Source: Mesostigma viride
Taxonomy: Eukaryota; Streptophyta; Mesostigmatophyceae; Mesostigmatales; Mesostigmataceae
DNA length: 55,132 bases
Direction of reading: 5' to 3'
Assembly (NCBI GenBank): GCA_009746045.1
Contig: RPFO01000966.1
Location: 1 to 55,132 of the forward strand
The first letter of the stretch is position 1; each line of letters starts with the position of its first letter. The position numbers and the translations under genes are program-made. Positions 42,265-51,830 of this stretch are shown here, piece after piece. The notes under the pieces are model-generated. The model searched no databases, was not told the origin of the DNA, and saw only the letters and a list, made by a program, of their open reading frames with translations.

Positions 42265-42859
42265 CTAGTCGTACACGTCGGGCGCGTCGGAATCAGAGGG
42301 TGACCCTGGCAGAATGTACGGAGGGTTTCGTACGATCCTCGCGGGAAGCGCGTGCTCTTCGTCCACCGCTCCGTCAGCCGCGTCTGGCGCCGCGGGTGGT
42401 TGCCGAATCCGGACAGGACCGGGCATGGCGTGATGATATTGGAACCGCCGCGCCCTGACAAGTGGGCCACCTGGGAACAAGCGGATTCTGTCTGGACCCA
42501 CTGGTGGAATGTAGGGGGGCTGTGGGCCGGGATTCTCGACCGCGGCTCCTCGTTCCGCGAGAAGAGGCGTGCGGATCATACGCGGCCTCCTGCGGATGGC
42601 CCCGCCACGGTGTTGAACGAAATTGAAACCAGGAGCTGGAAGAGGCGCCTGACGAGGAGCGGGGGGAGGCGGCTGACGAGGAGCGGGGGGAGGCGCTTGA
42701 CGAGGACTGGGTGGATCTTCTACCTCTCCGTCTTGTCGCATCGCGTGTCGTTTTTTACGCGTGGTGTGCGCCCCGCAACATTTGCGTCGTCCCGAGCAGG
42801 AGACGCTTGCACCGTTTTCCCTCTTTCGTGTCAGCCGAACATCGCCTGATGGTGGTCAT
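42265..42859 (-). CDS. Proline-rich protein with N-terminal C-x8-C/C-x2-H-type zinc motif, frameshifted
   Basis: From ATG 42859 the N-terminus reads 'MTTIRRCSADTKEGKRCKR'. A different frame then carries 'CSGRRKCCGAHTTRKKRHAM', followed by the open proline-rich part (PPSPRQAPPPAPRQPPPPAP) to 42265. The Cys/His spacing is typical of small zinc motifs that begin many giant-virus proteins. The join needs a one-base change near 42,800. A low-complexity structural or adaptor protein is likely. Without the joined start, the protein would begin at 42741. Confidence 0.5.
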
Positions 42860-42911
42860 TATACAGTATATTGATTCGCGTACATAATAAAAAAAAACGT
42901 CATTGTATTTT

Positions 42912-43628
42912 ATGAATACGATGTCCGAACCTCCTATTCAAACGATTTCACCCGACGAGGTGTTGTTAATGACGGCCACTCCTTCGCGGGGCCCCGAAGT
43001 TCCGGCGGTCCGAGTGAAGACGGTGGACCGTACGATGATGGCAATCGGCGTCGCGCTCGTTGTGTCATATGCGTGTTCGCGTTCATAGCGTCGATCGTCA
43101 TGAATAAGAAAAAAGAGAAATCGTTCAAATTCGATAAACCGGCTAACAACGATACGCAGGCGACCCCGGACGGCTCGCAGCCGCACCCGCAGGCCCGGCG
43201 CCGGCGCCGAATCCGGACAACCCCCTCGGAGGAATCTGGGTCCCGGACAACGTGCGTTTGGCGGAATGTGACATCACGTCGCGAGTCACGAGTCGCAGCT
43301 CGGCCACTGGCTGCAGGACAAGAGGATGGTAGGAGCGGCGGACTTTCTAGGGACGGACATAGCGATGCGGGGGGATTACATCGCGTTCACGAAGAAAAAC
43401 GATTCGCTGGTAGTGCTGCCATCTGGATCCTTCCAGGAACCAAACCCACCGGAGATTCCGTTCTCGTCACTCAAGAGCATCATCGACCCCGAGCGTTTCT
43501 TCGTTCTGAGGGCACCGAAGGGCGCGAAGCCCGTTTTCCTACGTCACCTCGGACCAATGGGCGTTAAGATCGCGATCATCGATGACAAGGTGTACGCGGC
43601 CAAAGCCCTAGATAAGCCCATGTCCTGA
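42912..43628 (+). CDS. Single-pass membrane protein, multiply frameshifted
   Basis: Read in three frames. An N-terminal polar part (MSEPPIQTISPDEVLLMTAT) leads to a hydrophobic anchor 'MMAIGVALVV' continuing 'FAFIASIVMNKKKEKSFKF' in the next frame. A Pro/Ala-rich linker follows, then a folded C-terminal domain 'RMVGAADFLGTDIAMRGDYI' and 'PERFFVLRAPKGAKPVFLRH' to 43628. The second copy at 51038 has breaks at other places, so the breaks look like sequence errors. No family recognised. Confidence 0.55.
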
Positions 43629-43690
43629 CCGCGTCACCGGACCCGCGCTCATTTCGCCGCGTAGAGTAGACCCCGAGCCCATGTCGGACC

Positions 43691-46600
43691 ATGACGACGC
43701 CGACGGACCGAGCGATGGCCGTGTCTTTGCGGACCTATCACCGCCCGCTCGATGACGGGACGCTGGAGTCGTGGGACGACGTCGTAAACCGCGTGATCGC
43801 CACACAGGAGTGGCTGTGGGTGCGCGCGAAAGACGGCAAGGCCTTGGACGCGGACGAGAAGAGGGAGCTGGACGACCTGCGCGTCCACATCGCGAACCGC
43901 AAGATCGCTCCGGCGGGCCGCACGCTCTGGCTGGGAGGAACCGAGTTGAGCAGGAGGAGGGAGTCCTGCATGTTCAACTGCAGCTTCACCGAGGTGGAGA
44001 CGGTGTACGACATCGTCGACGTCTTGTGGCTTCTCTGCAGGGATGCGGGTGAGTCAATCGCAGCAGCCCGGGCAATAGCTTTCCACGATCACGCGGAGGA
44101 GGAAGAACCCCGCCAGTATGGCGATTTCGTACATGTACATGGTGTGCTCTCCTCCTCTGCTCCGGCTCCTCATCGTCATCCGGCTTCCTAATCCGTGTCA
44201 TATTTTTTTCGTCCGCAGGGTCGGGTTCCGCCCGGTGACCGGCACTCTCAACGGCTTCTCGCGCGCCATCAAGGACATCGAGGTGGTGCGGTCGAGGCGC
44301 AAGGCGAAGGGGGGCAGGGAGTTCAACGAGGAGACGTGGGATCCCGACACGAAGACCTGGACCATCTCGGTCGGCGACTCGGCCGTCGCCTGGGCCAAGG
44401 CCGCCGGCAAGCTCATGGCCGGCAAGTACCCCGCCGAGAAACTCGTGCTGGACTTCTCCGAGATCCGGCCCGGTGGAGACCGGCTCTTCCGGCTATAGCT
44501 GGCTCGTGAGTTGTTTGCAGCGTAAACGCATCTCGCATTGATATTAAAGTGAAATATACCTGTTACCCTTCTTGTTGTTTTCCGTGGCCAAGAGAGGATG
44601 TGTGTTTGTATAATGTAATCTTTGGATGATTTCTCTTCTGTATGATTTTCCGTACATCACAGGCACTTTGTGGTCGATTTGCCACAATGTGCCGTAATTG
44701 TCCCATGTCATGCCATCACGCAACAAGTTTGTCAGATATTCCTTATAGGCACCGATCGAAATCCCGAGATATTGAATAGTGTGGTGTTGCTTTTGGGATT
44801 TTATTCTGTGCAAGGATTTGTGAATCTTCACGCGGACAATCGTCTGGAGATAACCTTCCGGGTAACAAAACCGGCATTGGCGTTTGAACGAGTTATGATC
44901 GCACGTTCCCTTCCTTTACACTCCCTGCACCTTGCTTTGTGCTTGTCGTGCGAGCACCGTTGGCATGTCACACATGCATCTTTGCGTCGATTGTGGATGC
45001 AAATAGAAGCTCCCCCGCATTCCTTGCATCGACTCGGGAACTTGCCGTGGGACAACCCTTGCAACGTATACATCCGCCTCGTACTCTGTTGTGTTCGCAT
45101 ATGTGCGGTCCCGGGCAACGAACACATTGTCTCTTGCGCTTTCCGTGTTCACAAATGCAATGCCCCGCCATTCTTGCGCCATCAGTAATCGACAAAATCG
45201 TTTATTCAACTTGAACGCCGCATTATGTGCAGAGTTCCCGGCGACACGCAGATCGCGGTCGCTTTCGAGAAGATCGCGCGCATCATGTCGGAGCGCGGCG
45301 GGACCAGCTGCTGACGAAGATGGACATCCTCGACGTGGTGAACCACCTGGGGACGATGTTGAGCAGCCGCGGTCGGCGGAGATCGCGCTGTTCGACTACG
45401 GCGAGACGGAGTGGAGGGAGTTCGCGTCCGCCAAGAAGGAGTGGTGGGTGTCCACCCCCACCGCCAGCAGTCCAACAACAGTCTGGTGTTCCACTCCAAG
45501 CCGACGAGGGAGCAGCTCGAGGAGATCTTCGAGATCATGCAGGACTCGGCGGGGTCCGAGCCCGGCATGCTCAACCTGGAGGTCGCGAAGAGGCGCGCGC
45601 CCTGGTGTCGCGGATGCAACCCGTGTGGTAATCAGATTCATCCAATCGACCGCAATCGATACATGAACACTTGGGTTTTAGGTGAATACATAATCCAGCG
45701 CCAACCGCATTGCTTACATAAAACCCTCTTGTTTCCGTGCTCGCAAATACCTTTCCTCGCAATCTTTGCAATAGCGCTTAATTCGGTCGTGTTGGCATCT
45801 CATGGGCCCTCTTTACCCTCGCGTCGACGTTTTTTCGCCTTGAACAAACGCAGGTGAGATCCTCCTCGGGAACAAGTCCTTCTGCAACCTCACGGAGATC
45901 AACCTGGCGGCGTTCCATCCGGGGGACAAGGCGGGGCTGGAGGCCGCCATCGTCTTGGCCGCGAGGATGAACTACCGTCAGACGATGGTGGACTTGCGGG
46001 ACGAGATCCTGCAAGAGGCGTGGCACCTGAACAACCAGTTCCTGCACCTGTGCGGCGTGGGGCTGACGGGCATCGTCTCGCGTCCGGACTTGCAGCCGTA
46101 CGACTTCAGGAGGATGAAACGTCGCGGTGAGCGCGGCCTACTCGATGGCGAGGGAGTTTGAAGAAGCCGCTGCCCGAAGAACGTGACGTGCATCAAGCCG
46201 AGCGGTACGCTGTCGAAGGTGATGTCGACGTCCGAATGGGGCGAGGTGCCCGAAGGCGTGCACAAGCCGCTGGGGAATACATCTTCAACACATCACGTAC
46301 AGCAAGCACGACCCCTTGGTGGACAGGTTCGTGCCGCGGGGTACCGCGTGATGGACAAGCCCTTCGAGAGCGAGTCGGTCCTCGTGACGTTCCCCATCTC
46401 TTTCGTCAACGTGCCGTTCACCAAGAAGACCGTGGAAAGGAAGGACGGGACGTCGGTCGAGGTGGAGGTGAACCTGGAGAAGGCCGTCCAGCAGCTGGAC
46501 AGGTACCTCTCCCTCATGGAAACTGGTGCGAGCAGAACGTCAGCTGCCCGTTTCCTACGCCCGGACGAAGTCCCTCCATCGTCTCCTGGTTCGAGCGCCA

Positions 46601-46876
46601 CTGGGACTCGTACGTGGCGTCTCCTTCTTCACAGGGCCGATCGACCAAGAACGCGCAGGACCTGGGGTAACGCTACCTCCCTCAGGAGGTGGTGACCAAG
46701 AAGCAGTACGAGGAGTACGTCGCGTCCCTGAGCCGTCGTCTACGAGGGAATCGTCCACATGGACGCGCCGGTAGACAAGAGGGGAGTGCGCGGGGGCGCG
46801 TGCCCCGTGAAATAATCGCCGAATACGGTAATGCGATGGCACCCAAACGCGGGAAAGCATGTACCAAGAGGAGTAG
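43691..46876 (+). CDS. nrdJ: Class II (adenosylcobalamin-dependent, RTPR-type) ribonucleotide reductase with three introns
   Basis: Converts ribonucleotides to deoxyribonucleotides using coenzyme B12. Exons by my reading: 43691-44048, 44219-44505, 45233-45627, 45854-46876. Family motifs: 'RTLWLGGTE' and 'CMFNCSF' in exon 1, 'LDFSEIRPGGDRL' in exon 2, 'NPC' at the end of exon 3 joined to 'GEILLGNKSFCNLTEINLAA' in exon 4 (NPCGE holds the radical cysteine), and a C-terminal 'ECAGGACPV'-type redox cysteine pair. The monomeric RTPR form is known in some bacteria, phages and eukaryotes such as Euglena. One-base errors are scattered through exons 2-4. Splice phases agree at all three junctions. A host-derived gene is likely. 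Confidence 0.85.
44049..44218 (+). other. Reductase intron 1 (spliceosomal type, 170 nt)
   Basis: Donor GTGAGT, acceptor TTTTTTTCGTCCGCAG, and a CTAAT branch-like site about 30 bases upstream of the acceptor. Splicing joins codons for a G-V-G-F motif, expected at this point in class II reductases, once a one-base difference between the two copies is allowed for. Confidence 0.75.
44506..45232 (+). other. Reductase intron 2 (727 nt) carrying an antisense endonuclease gene
   Basis: Donor GTGAGT at 44506, acceptor ATTATGTGCAG ending 45232. Both flanking exons are in phase 0 when single-base errors are reconciled between copies. Nearly all of the intron is filled by an HNH gene on the minus strand. 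The ends are GT-AG, unlike group I or II introns. Confidence 0.7.
44544..45171 (-). CDS. Intron-encoded HNH endonuclease with CxH...CxxC knuckle array, frameshifted
   Basis: About 209 codons from ATG 45171. A string of short zinc knuckles opens it: 'CICEHGKRKRQCVRC', 'HICEHNRVRGGCIRC', then in other frames 'CKECGGASICIHNRRKDAC' and 'CSHDKHKARCRECKG'. A linker 'YLQTIVRVKIHKSLHRIKSQ' leads to the HNH core 'MTWDNYGTLWQIDHKVPV' and 'TNTHPLLATENNKKGNRYIS'. This knuckle-plus-HNH architecture is common in giant viruses and their relatives. It lies in intron 2 of the reductase, on the opposite strand, so it can be expressed without being removed with the intron. At least two one-base breaks separate the parts. 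Confidence 0.75.
45628..45853 (+). other. Reductase intron 3 (226 nt)
   Basis: Donor GTAATC, acceptor CTTGAACAAACGCAG ending 45853. It splits the NPCGE active-site motif in codon phase 1 (G|GT GAG), which pins the boundaries precisely. The donor is weaker than those of introns 1 and 2. Confidence 0.75.
45640..45803 (-). pseudogene. Remnant of a knuckle-type HNH gene inside intron 3
   Basis: Antisense reading gives 'MRCQHDRIKRYCKDC', 'GICEHGNKRVLCKQC' and 'GLCIHLKPKCSCIDC' in different frames: three zinc knuckles of the same type as in intron 2, with no HNH core. I infer a decayed copy of a similar mobile endonuclease. Confidence 0.65.
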
Positions 46877-46952
46877 GAGGGGTCGTACAAGGCATCGCGT
46901 CCGATCGAGACCCACGGTGCTGGATTATCAGGAAACAGTCGTCTTTCCGCCT

Positions 46953-47370
46953 AAGATCGGAGGCCGGCGCTTTCGCGTCTCGCATGTGCATGCGGCCGCG
47001 GGACGGGCGTATATCATGCGCTTGCTGACCTACCACGATCGTTCCCGGCGCCATGCTGGCGTGATGAACACGATGTCTCGCGGGATCGTCGTGTACAACG
47101 ACGAGACGCAGACGGAGAGATTCCAGAGGTTATCGCAGGAACCCATCATGAGTTTCGTCGCCATAACGCGGGTCCGTCCAGTCATCTCGTTGTGGCGCGC
47201 GCTCTATACAACTTCCCGACATGGCCTGGGCGCCTCGTGCCTCTGCTGACCACGTGCCATGCTGATGGCCTCTCTGAAGGCCAGGAAGGACGTGCTCGGG
47301 GTGGGTAACGGTCAAACGGCGTCCGTGTCGTACGGACCCCCCCGAGTCAGAACTGTGGAAATCAGTTTCG
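46953..47370 (+). pseudogene. Broken copy of the membrane protein gene at 38559
   Basis: Starts inside the gene (at about codon 74) because the repeat begins there. Segments 'RAYIMRLLTYHDRSRRHAGV' and 'LMASLKARKDVLGVGNGQTA' are recognisable in different frames. The upstream part of the gene is missing. Confidence 0.7.
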
Positions 47371-47511
47371 TACGGACCACGACAGAAGTTCGCGCTTCGG
47401 CATATCCCGCGTTTAAGTTAATCGCGCGCTTTTCGCGTCTCGTCGGACCGCCGCGCGTTTTCCTCGAGATATTTAGGCGCGCAGCGTCTTCCCCGTCGCG
47501 AGAGAACCGAC

Positions 47512-48419
47512 ATGGAGGATCCATTGCCACGGGTTTTCCCGTGATTGCACCCTCTGCTTTTTCGCGCAGGAGCGCGCCACGTTACCTACGAATCGCAACG
47601 GACTCACCTCGGGACAAAGTGAAGGTCTCCGATCTCAAGCAGACCGAGACGACCTTCGATGCCGGCAGGCTCACGAGAGCGAAGTCGAGATCCCCAAGTC
47701 GCGGTGCAGGCGTCGCTGCGTGAGTCGACGGCCGCCAGTACTGCGTTTTCAGCAACCTGCCCGGCCGAGTCCGTCGCGAGCAGCGTAGTGGGGGGAAAGG
47801 CCCGCTGTTCTTCCCAGAGTCGCGCTCGCGAGATGAGAGCGGAGGTGAATCACGTCATCTGCCGTCGACCTCGCGACCAAGAACAGCTCGGGTCTCCGCC
47901 GCGTGTTCTCTCGCGAGCCGTCGTCGAGAGAGGACAAAGCCGCGCGCGCGACATCGTGCGGGCGTACGTGAACACGAGGAAAACTGCGTCCCCGGATGCG
48001 AGCTGAAGCGCCCGGCGTACGTTGAGCTTTCACTGAGGACAACTGTCCTTCACGAGGACGCACGTCGACTTTGCTCAGCGGCGAGGACACCGACGAGACG
48101 TCTTCGCGGTCTCATTGAGCCCGTTCCGTCTCCGATCATGTACTTACCCGCTCTCCATCCTCGAGATGGCTAAGAACTAGCGATCATGACGGGGACAGGT
48201 ATGGCACATGCTGGACCTGGTCCCAAGCTCCGGCGAGAAGCTTGATCACGTCTACCGGACCAAGCAGAACATCGACACCGAGGACATGGTGCACGTCAAG
48301 CTTCTCAGGACAGGAAACCCCATCCCGCAGCGGCGTGGGGCGTCCTCGCCGACGAACGGTCATGAGAAGCCGCCCTCGCGGAAACTCAGGTCTCGCGTCT
48401 CGAGCAGAATTCACCCTGA
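47512..48419 (+). pseudogene. Broken copy of the unknown gene at 39347
   Basis: Recognisable segments include 'KVKVSDLKQTETTF' and 'LDLVPSSGEKLDHVY', with 'NIDTEDMVHVKLL' in the final frame. Frame changes occur every few dozen codons. The E2F-like sites upstream are altered by one-base losses. Confidence 0.7.
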
Positions 48420-48421
48420 TT

Positions 48422-48669
48422 ATGAGCATGTCGGCTTGCGAGTGACATCAGGTCGTTCCGGGAATCCTCGGGTTCGGCGCGTCTTCGACTGGGCGGCCAC
48501 GTGTTGGCCGCGGCCATGATAGCCTATGTTATGCTGACAAACGTCGCATGAGACCGATGCACATTGCTTCTTTCGTGATCCTGGTCGTGATAGGAGAGTA
48601 TTTGCATCACGTGTTCGGCAGAACACGCCGCTTTCTCGTGTACGTGAAATCTATTTTTATTATCAATGA
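48422..48669 (+). pseudogene. Broken copy of the small membrane gene at 40273
   Basis: 'IASFVILVVIGEYLHHVFG' is intact, while the front part is scrambled by indels. Same position and spacing relative to neighbours as in copy 1. Confidence 0.7.
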
Positions 48670-48688
48670 CAAGGAGGGGGCCATTGCA

Positions 48689-49253
48689 TCAACCAATAAC
48701 CCGCTGACCATCATTCATATCGAGCACTTGTCGCGGGTCGACCCCAGGAGCATTTGATTCGCGGTCAATAGGCCTCGGTCCCGCGCTGTTATGGTATGGA
48801 TAATCGGTCCAATGTTCGATTTAACTCCGGAACATGTGCTCTTATCCCTGAGCAAATTGTTTAACTCATATGCTGTCGTAATTTCTGCATATCAGGTCGT
48901 TCCGAAAACTTTGGCGATCTGCGAGCCAGAAGAAGCGGAATAGCTTTCCAGTTGATCTTTCTTCTTCTGTAACGCTTGCTTTTCCTTGTACAACGTCCGA
49001 GGCGGCGCGATTGGCTGACAGCGTGGCCAGTTGCTCGTCCTACTCAACGCGTACCACGCCGCCTTGTTCGTCCGGATTAAACACTTCTCGCGATGTTCTC
49101 CAATACCTCGGCGTTGGAACAACCTCTGAGCGGGGTATGGCGGCTTCTCGCCCATTCCGCTCGCTCGGCTCTCTCTCTTGCCTTCGCCCCCTGATGTGGC
49201 GCGCGCCGCGCCCTTCTCCCCTCCCAAGTCCTTTCCGATGGTTTACGTGGCAT
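48689..49253 (-). pseudogene. Broken copy of the F-box-like gene at 40537
   Basis: Minus strand. 'KAAWYALSRTSNWPRCQPI' and 'LYKEKQALQKKKDQLE' identify it. Several frame changes. Confidence 0.7.
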
Positions 49254-49547
49254 CTGTCACCACCATACACGAGACGTAGATAATAATGACATAATAATAT
49301 GACGCTTTCTTCGATGACCTTGGCCAGTAACTAAACATAGTTGTCAAATCAATACGTGTCGTATTGCCGCTAACCACGGCGGAACACTAAAACGTTACGG
49401 GTCCTCGCAAACATGTATAAATTCATTCATCTATAAAATCGAGGTGGTCCCTCCAACGGCCCTTCGTGCGGTCGTTGAGCCGAGTGTCCCATCCACGAGC
49501 ACTTCGGTCAGAACAGAAAAACATTGTTTGCTGGTTCAAGAAAGAAG

Positions 49548-50392
49548 ATGGCCGCCCTTGGGCAATACCTGGAAACTCGCTGATGGTCAGACGAGACCCC
49601 GGAGTTTGCAGGAAAATTCCGCGTGACAGATGACGCAGAATGCCGTATATGACGCGATGGCCGCGTTAGGTCTGTTCCAACCCTAGGTTTATCTGAAGAA
49701 CCTTCAGTTCGACCAAATGAGGAAGTTTGTTAAAATTTCTTTACACCTTCAAGTTGCCGGTCGAGGTCAGAATGGGACCCCCGTGCGGACCGTCAGTGGC
49801 TTGACGCGGATCATAATGCCTGCTGCCGGCAAGATCGCGGCCAAGTTCCGCGAGAAGGTGTCGGTTGCTATTGGAGCGCTACTTGAACGCGGACCGCCCC
49901 GGCTGGCGAGGACATCCTTCGCCGCGCCGACGCGGCGTCGGCGTGGCGGTGGCCCAACCTGGCGGCCCCTCGCCATCCAGGCAGCTGTTCGACGGCGAGT
50001 TGACGACTCCATCAAGGAGTACATGGGCAAGCATAAGGGCTGCGCATGTTGTATCCCGCGGTGCACGACCCAACAAACCTGGCCGTCCACCGGGAAGACG
50101 GCCACTCAAAACTCCCCGGGCGTTGTACGGGCGCGAGGGGGTCGTCTCGCGACCTCCAGAGCAAGTCCAAATGCCGCCATGTTTTCAATGCAAGTCGTGG
50201 AAGCCGAACAGATCCGGGAAGGAACGACGAGAGTCCCATCATCGTATCAAAGAGAACAGGGACCTGATGGAGCCTCTCTTCGTTTCGCCAAGGACTCCAC
50301 GACAAGGCATCGCGACGCGTCGTTGCGTGAGGAGAACCAGAAGTCATGCGGCTGAAGCAGAAGAGCGAGGGAGCCGAAGAGGATTTGCCACA
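49548..50392 (+). pseudogene. Broken copy of the BRO-like gene at 41416
   Basis: Recognisable by 'GLTRIIMPAAGKIAAKFREK' and 'PDGASLRFAKDS'-type frames. Where copy 1 has an extra T near 41,892, this copy keeps a codon series beginning MGKHKG, showing that the errors are independent. Confidence 0.7.
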
Positions 50393-50397
50393 GTTCC

Positions 50398-50986
50398 CTA
50401 GTCGTACACGTCGGGCGCGTCGGAATCAAGGGGGGGATGACCCCCTGGCGAATTACGGAGGGTTCGTACGATCCTCGCGGGAAGCGCGTGCTCTTCGTCA
50501 ACCGCTCCGTCAGCCGCGTCTGCGCCGCGGGTGGTGTGCCGAATCCGGACAGGACGGGCATGGCGTGATGATATTGGAACCGCCGCGCGCCTGACAAAAG
50601 TGGGCCACCTGGGAACAAGCGGATTCTGTTCTGGACCCACTGGTGGATGTAGGGGGGCTGTGGGCCGGGATTCGTCGACGCGGCTCCTCGATTCCGCGAG
50701 AAGAGGCGTGCGATTCATACGGGCCTCCTGCGGATGGCCCGCCACGGTTGTTGAACGAAATTGAAACAGGAGCGTGGACAGGCGACTGACGAGGAGCGGG
50801 GAGGCGGCTGACGAGGAGCGGGGAGGCGCTTGCGGAGACGGTGGATCTTCTTACCTCTCCGTCTTGTCGGCATCGCGTGTCGTTTTTACGGTGTGTTGCG
50901 CCCCGCAACATTTGCGTTCGTCCGAGCAGAGAGCTTGCACGTTTCCCTCTTTCGTTGTCAGCCGAACATCGCCTGATGGTGGTCAT
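50398..50986 (-). pseudogene. Broken copy of the proline-rich zinc-motif gene at 42265
   Basis: Minus strand, starts 'MTTIRRCSADNERGKRASS' and continues in other frames. It supports the longer start chosen for copy 1. Confidence 0.7.
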
Positions 50987-51037
50987 TATACAGTATATTG
51001 ATTCGCGTACATAAAAAAAAAAACGTCATTGTATTTT

Positions 51038-51757
51038 ATGAATACGAGTCGAACCTCTATTCAAACGATTTCACCCGACGAGCGTGTTGTTTAATTGACG
51101 GCCACTCCTTCGCGGGGCCCCGAAAGTTCCGGCGGCCGATGAAGACGGCTGGACCGTACGATGATGGCAATCGGCGTCGCGCTCGTTGTGTGCATATGCG
51201 TTGATTTCGCGTTCATAGCGTCGATCGTCATGAATAAGAAAAAAGAGAAATCGTTCAAATTCGAATAAACGGCTAACAACGATACCGCAGGGCGGACCCC
51301 GGACGGCTCGCAAGCCGCACCCCGCAGGCCCGGCGCGGCGCCGAATCCGGACAACCCCCTCGGAGGAATCTGGGTCCCGGACAACGTGCGGTTTGGCGAC
51401 ATGTGACGATCACGTCGCGAGTCACGAGTCGCGCTCGGCCAACTGGCTGCAGGACAAGAGGGATGGTCAGAGCGCGCTGTGTCTAGGACGGACATACGAT
51501 GCTGGGGTTACATCGCGTTCACGAAGAAAAACGATTCGCTGGTAGGGCTGCATCTGGATCCTTCCAGGAACCAAACCCACCGGGAGATTCCGTTCTCGTC
51601 ATCAGAGCATCATCGACCCGAGCGTTTCTTCGTTCTGAGGGCACCGAAGGGCGCGAAGCCCGTTTCCTACGTCCACCTCGGACCAATGGGCGTTAAGATC
51701 GGCGATCAGTCGATGACAAGGTGTTACCGGCCAGCCCTAGATAAGCCCATGTACTGA
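51038..51757 (+). pseudogene. Broken copy of the membrane gene at 42912
   Basis: 'FAFIASIVMNKKKEKSFKF'-type DNA is retained, then breaks. 'RFFVLRAPKGAKPVSYVHLG' is recognisable near the end. Confidence 0.7.
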
Positions 51758-51830
51758 CCGCGTTTCACCGGACCGCGCTCATTCCCGCGTAGAGAGACCC
51801 CGAGCCCCATGACTCGGACCATGACGACGC

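Larger units (their letters stand above)
38778..46952 (+). repeat. First (cleaner) copy of an about 8.17 kb direct tandem repeat
   Basis: This unit begins in the membrane gene at 38559-39194 and ends just after the reductase gene. Its sequence is repeated directly at 46953. The first 3 kb of this copy is free of obvious frameshifts. From about 41,880 on, most genes show one-base breaks, as if read depth fell towards a contig end. Confidence 0.85.

Noticed and set aside
44506-45853. Group I or group II introns, or inteins, in the reductase
   Set aside because: Boundaries are GT-AG with good donor consensus, the introns contain stops in frame, and I see no group I core or intein ends. A formal fold search is still needed.
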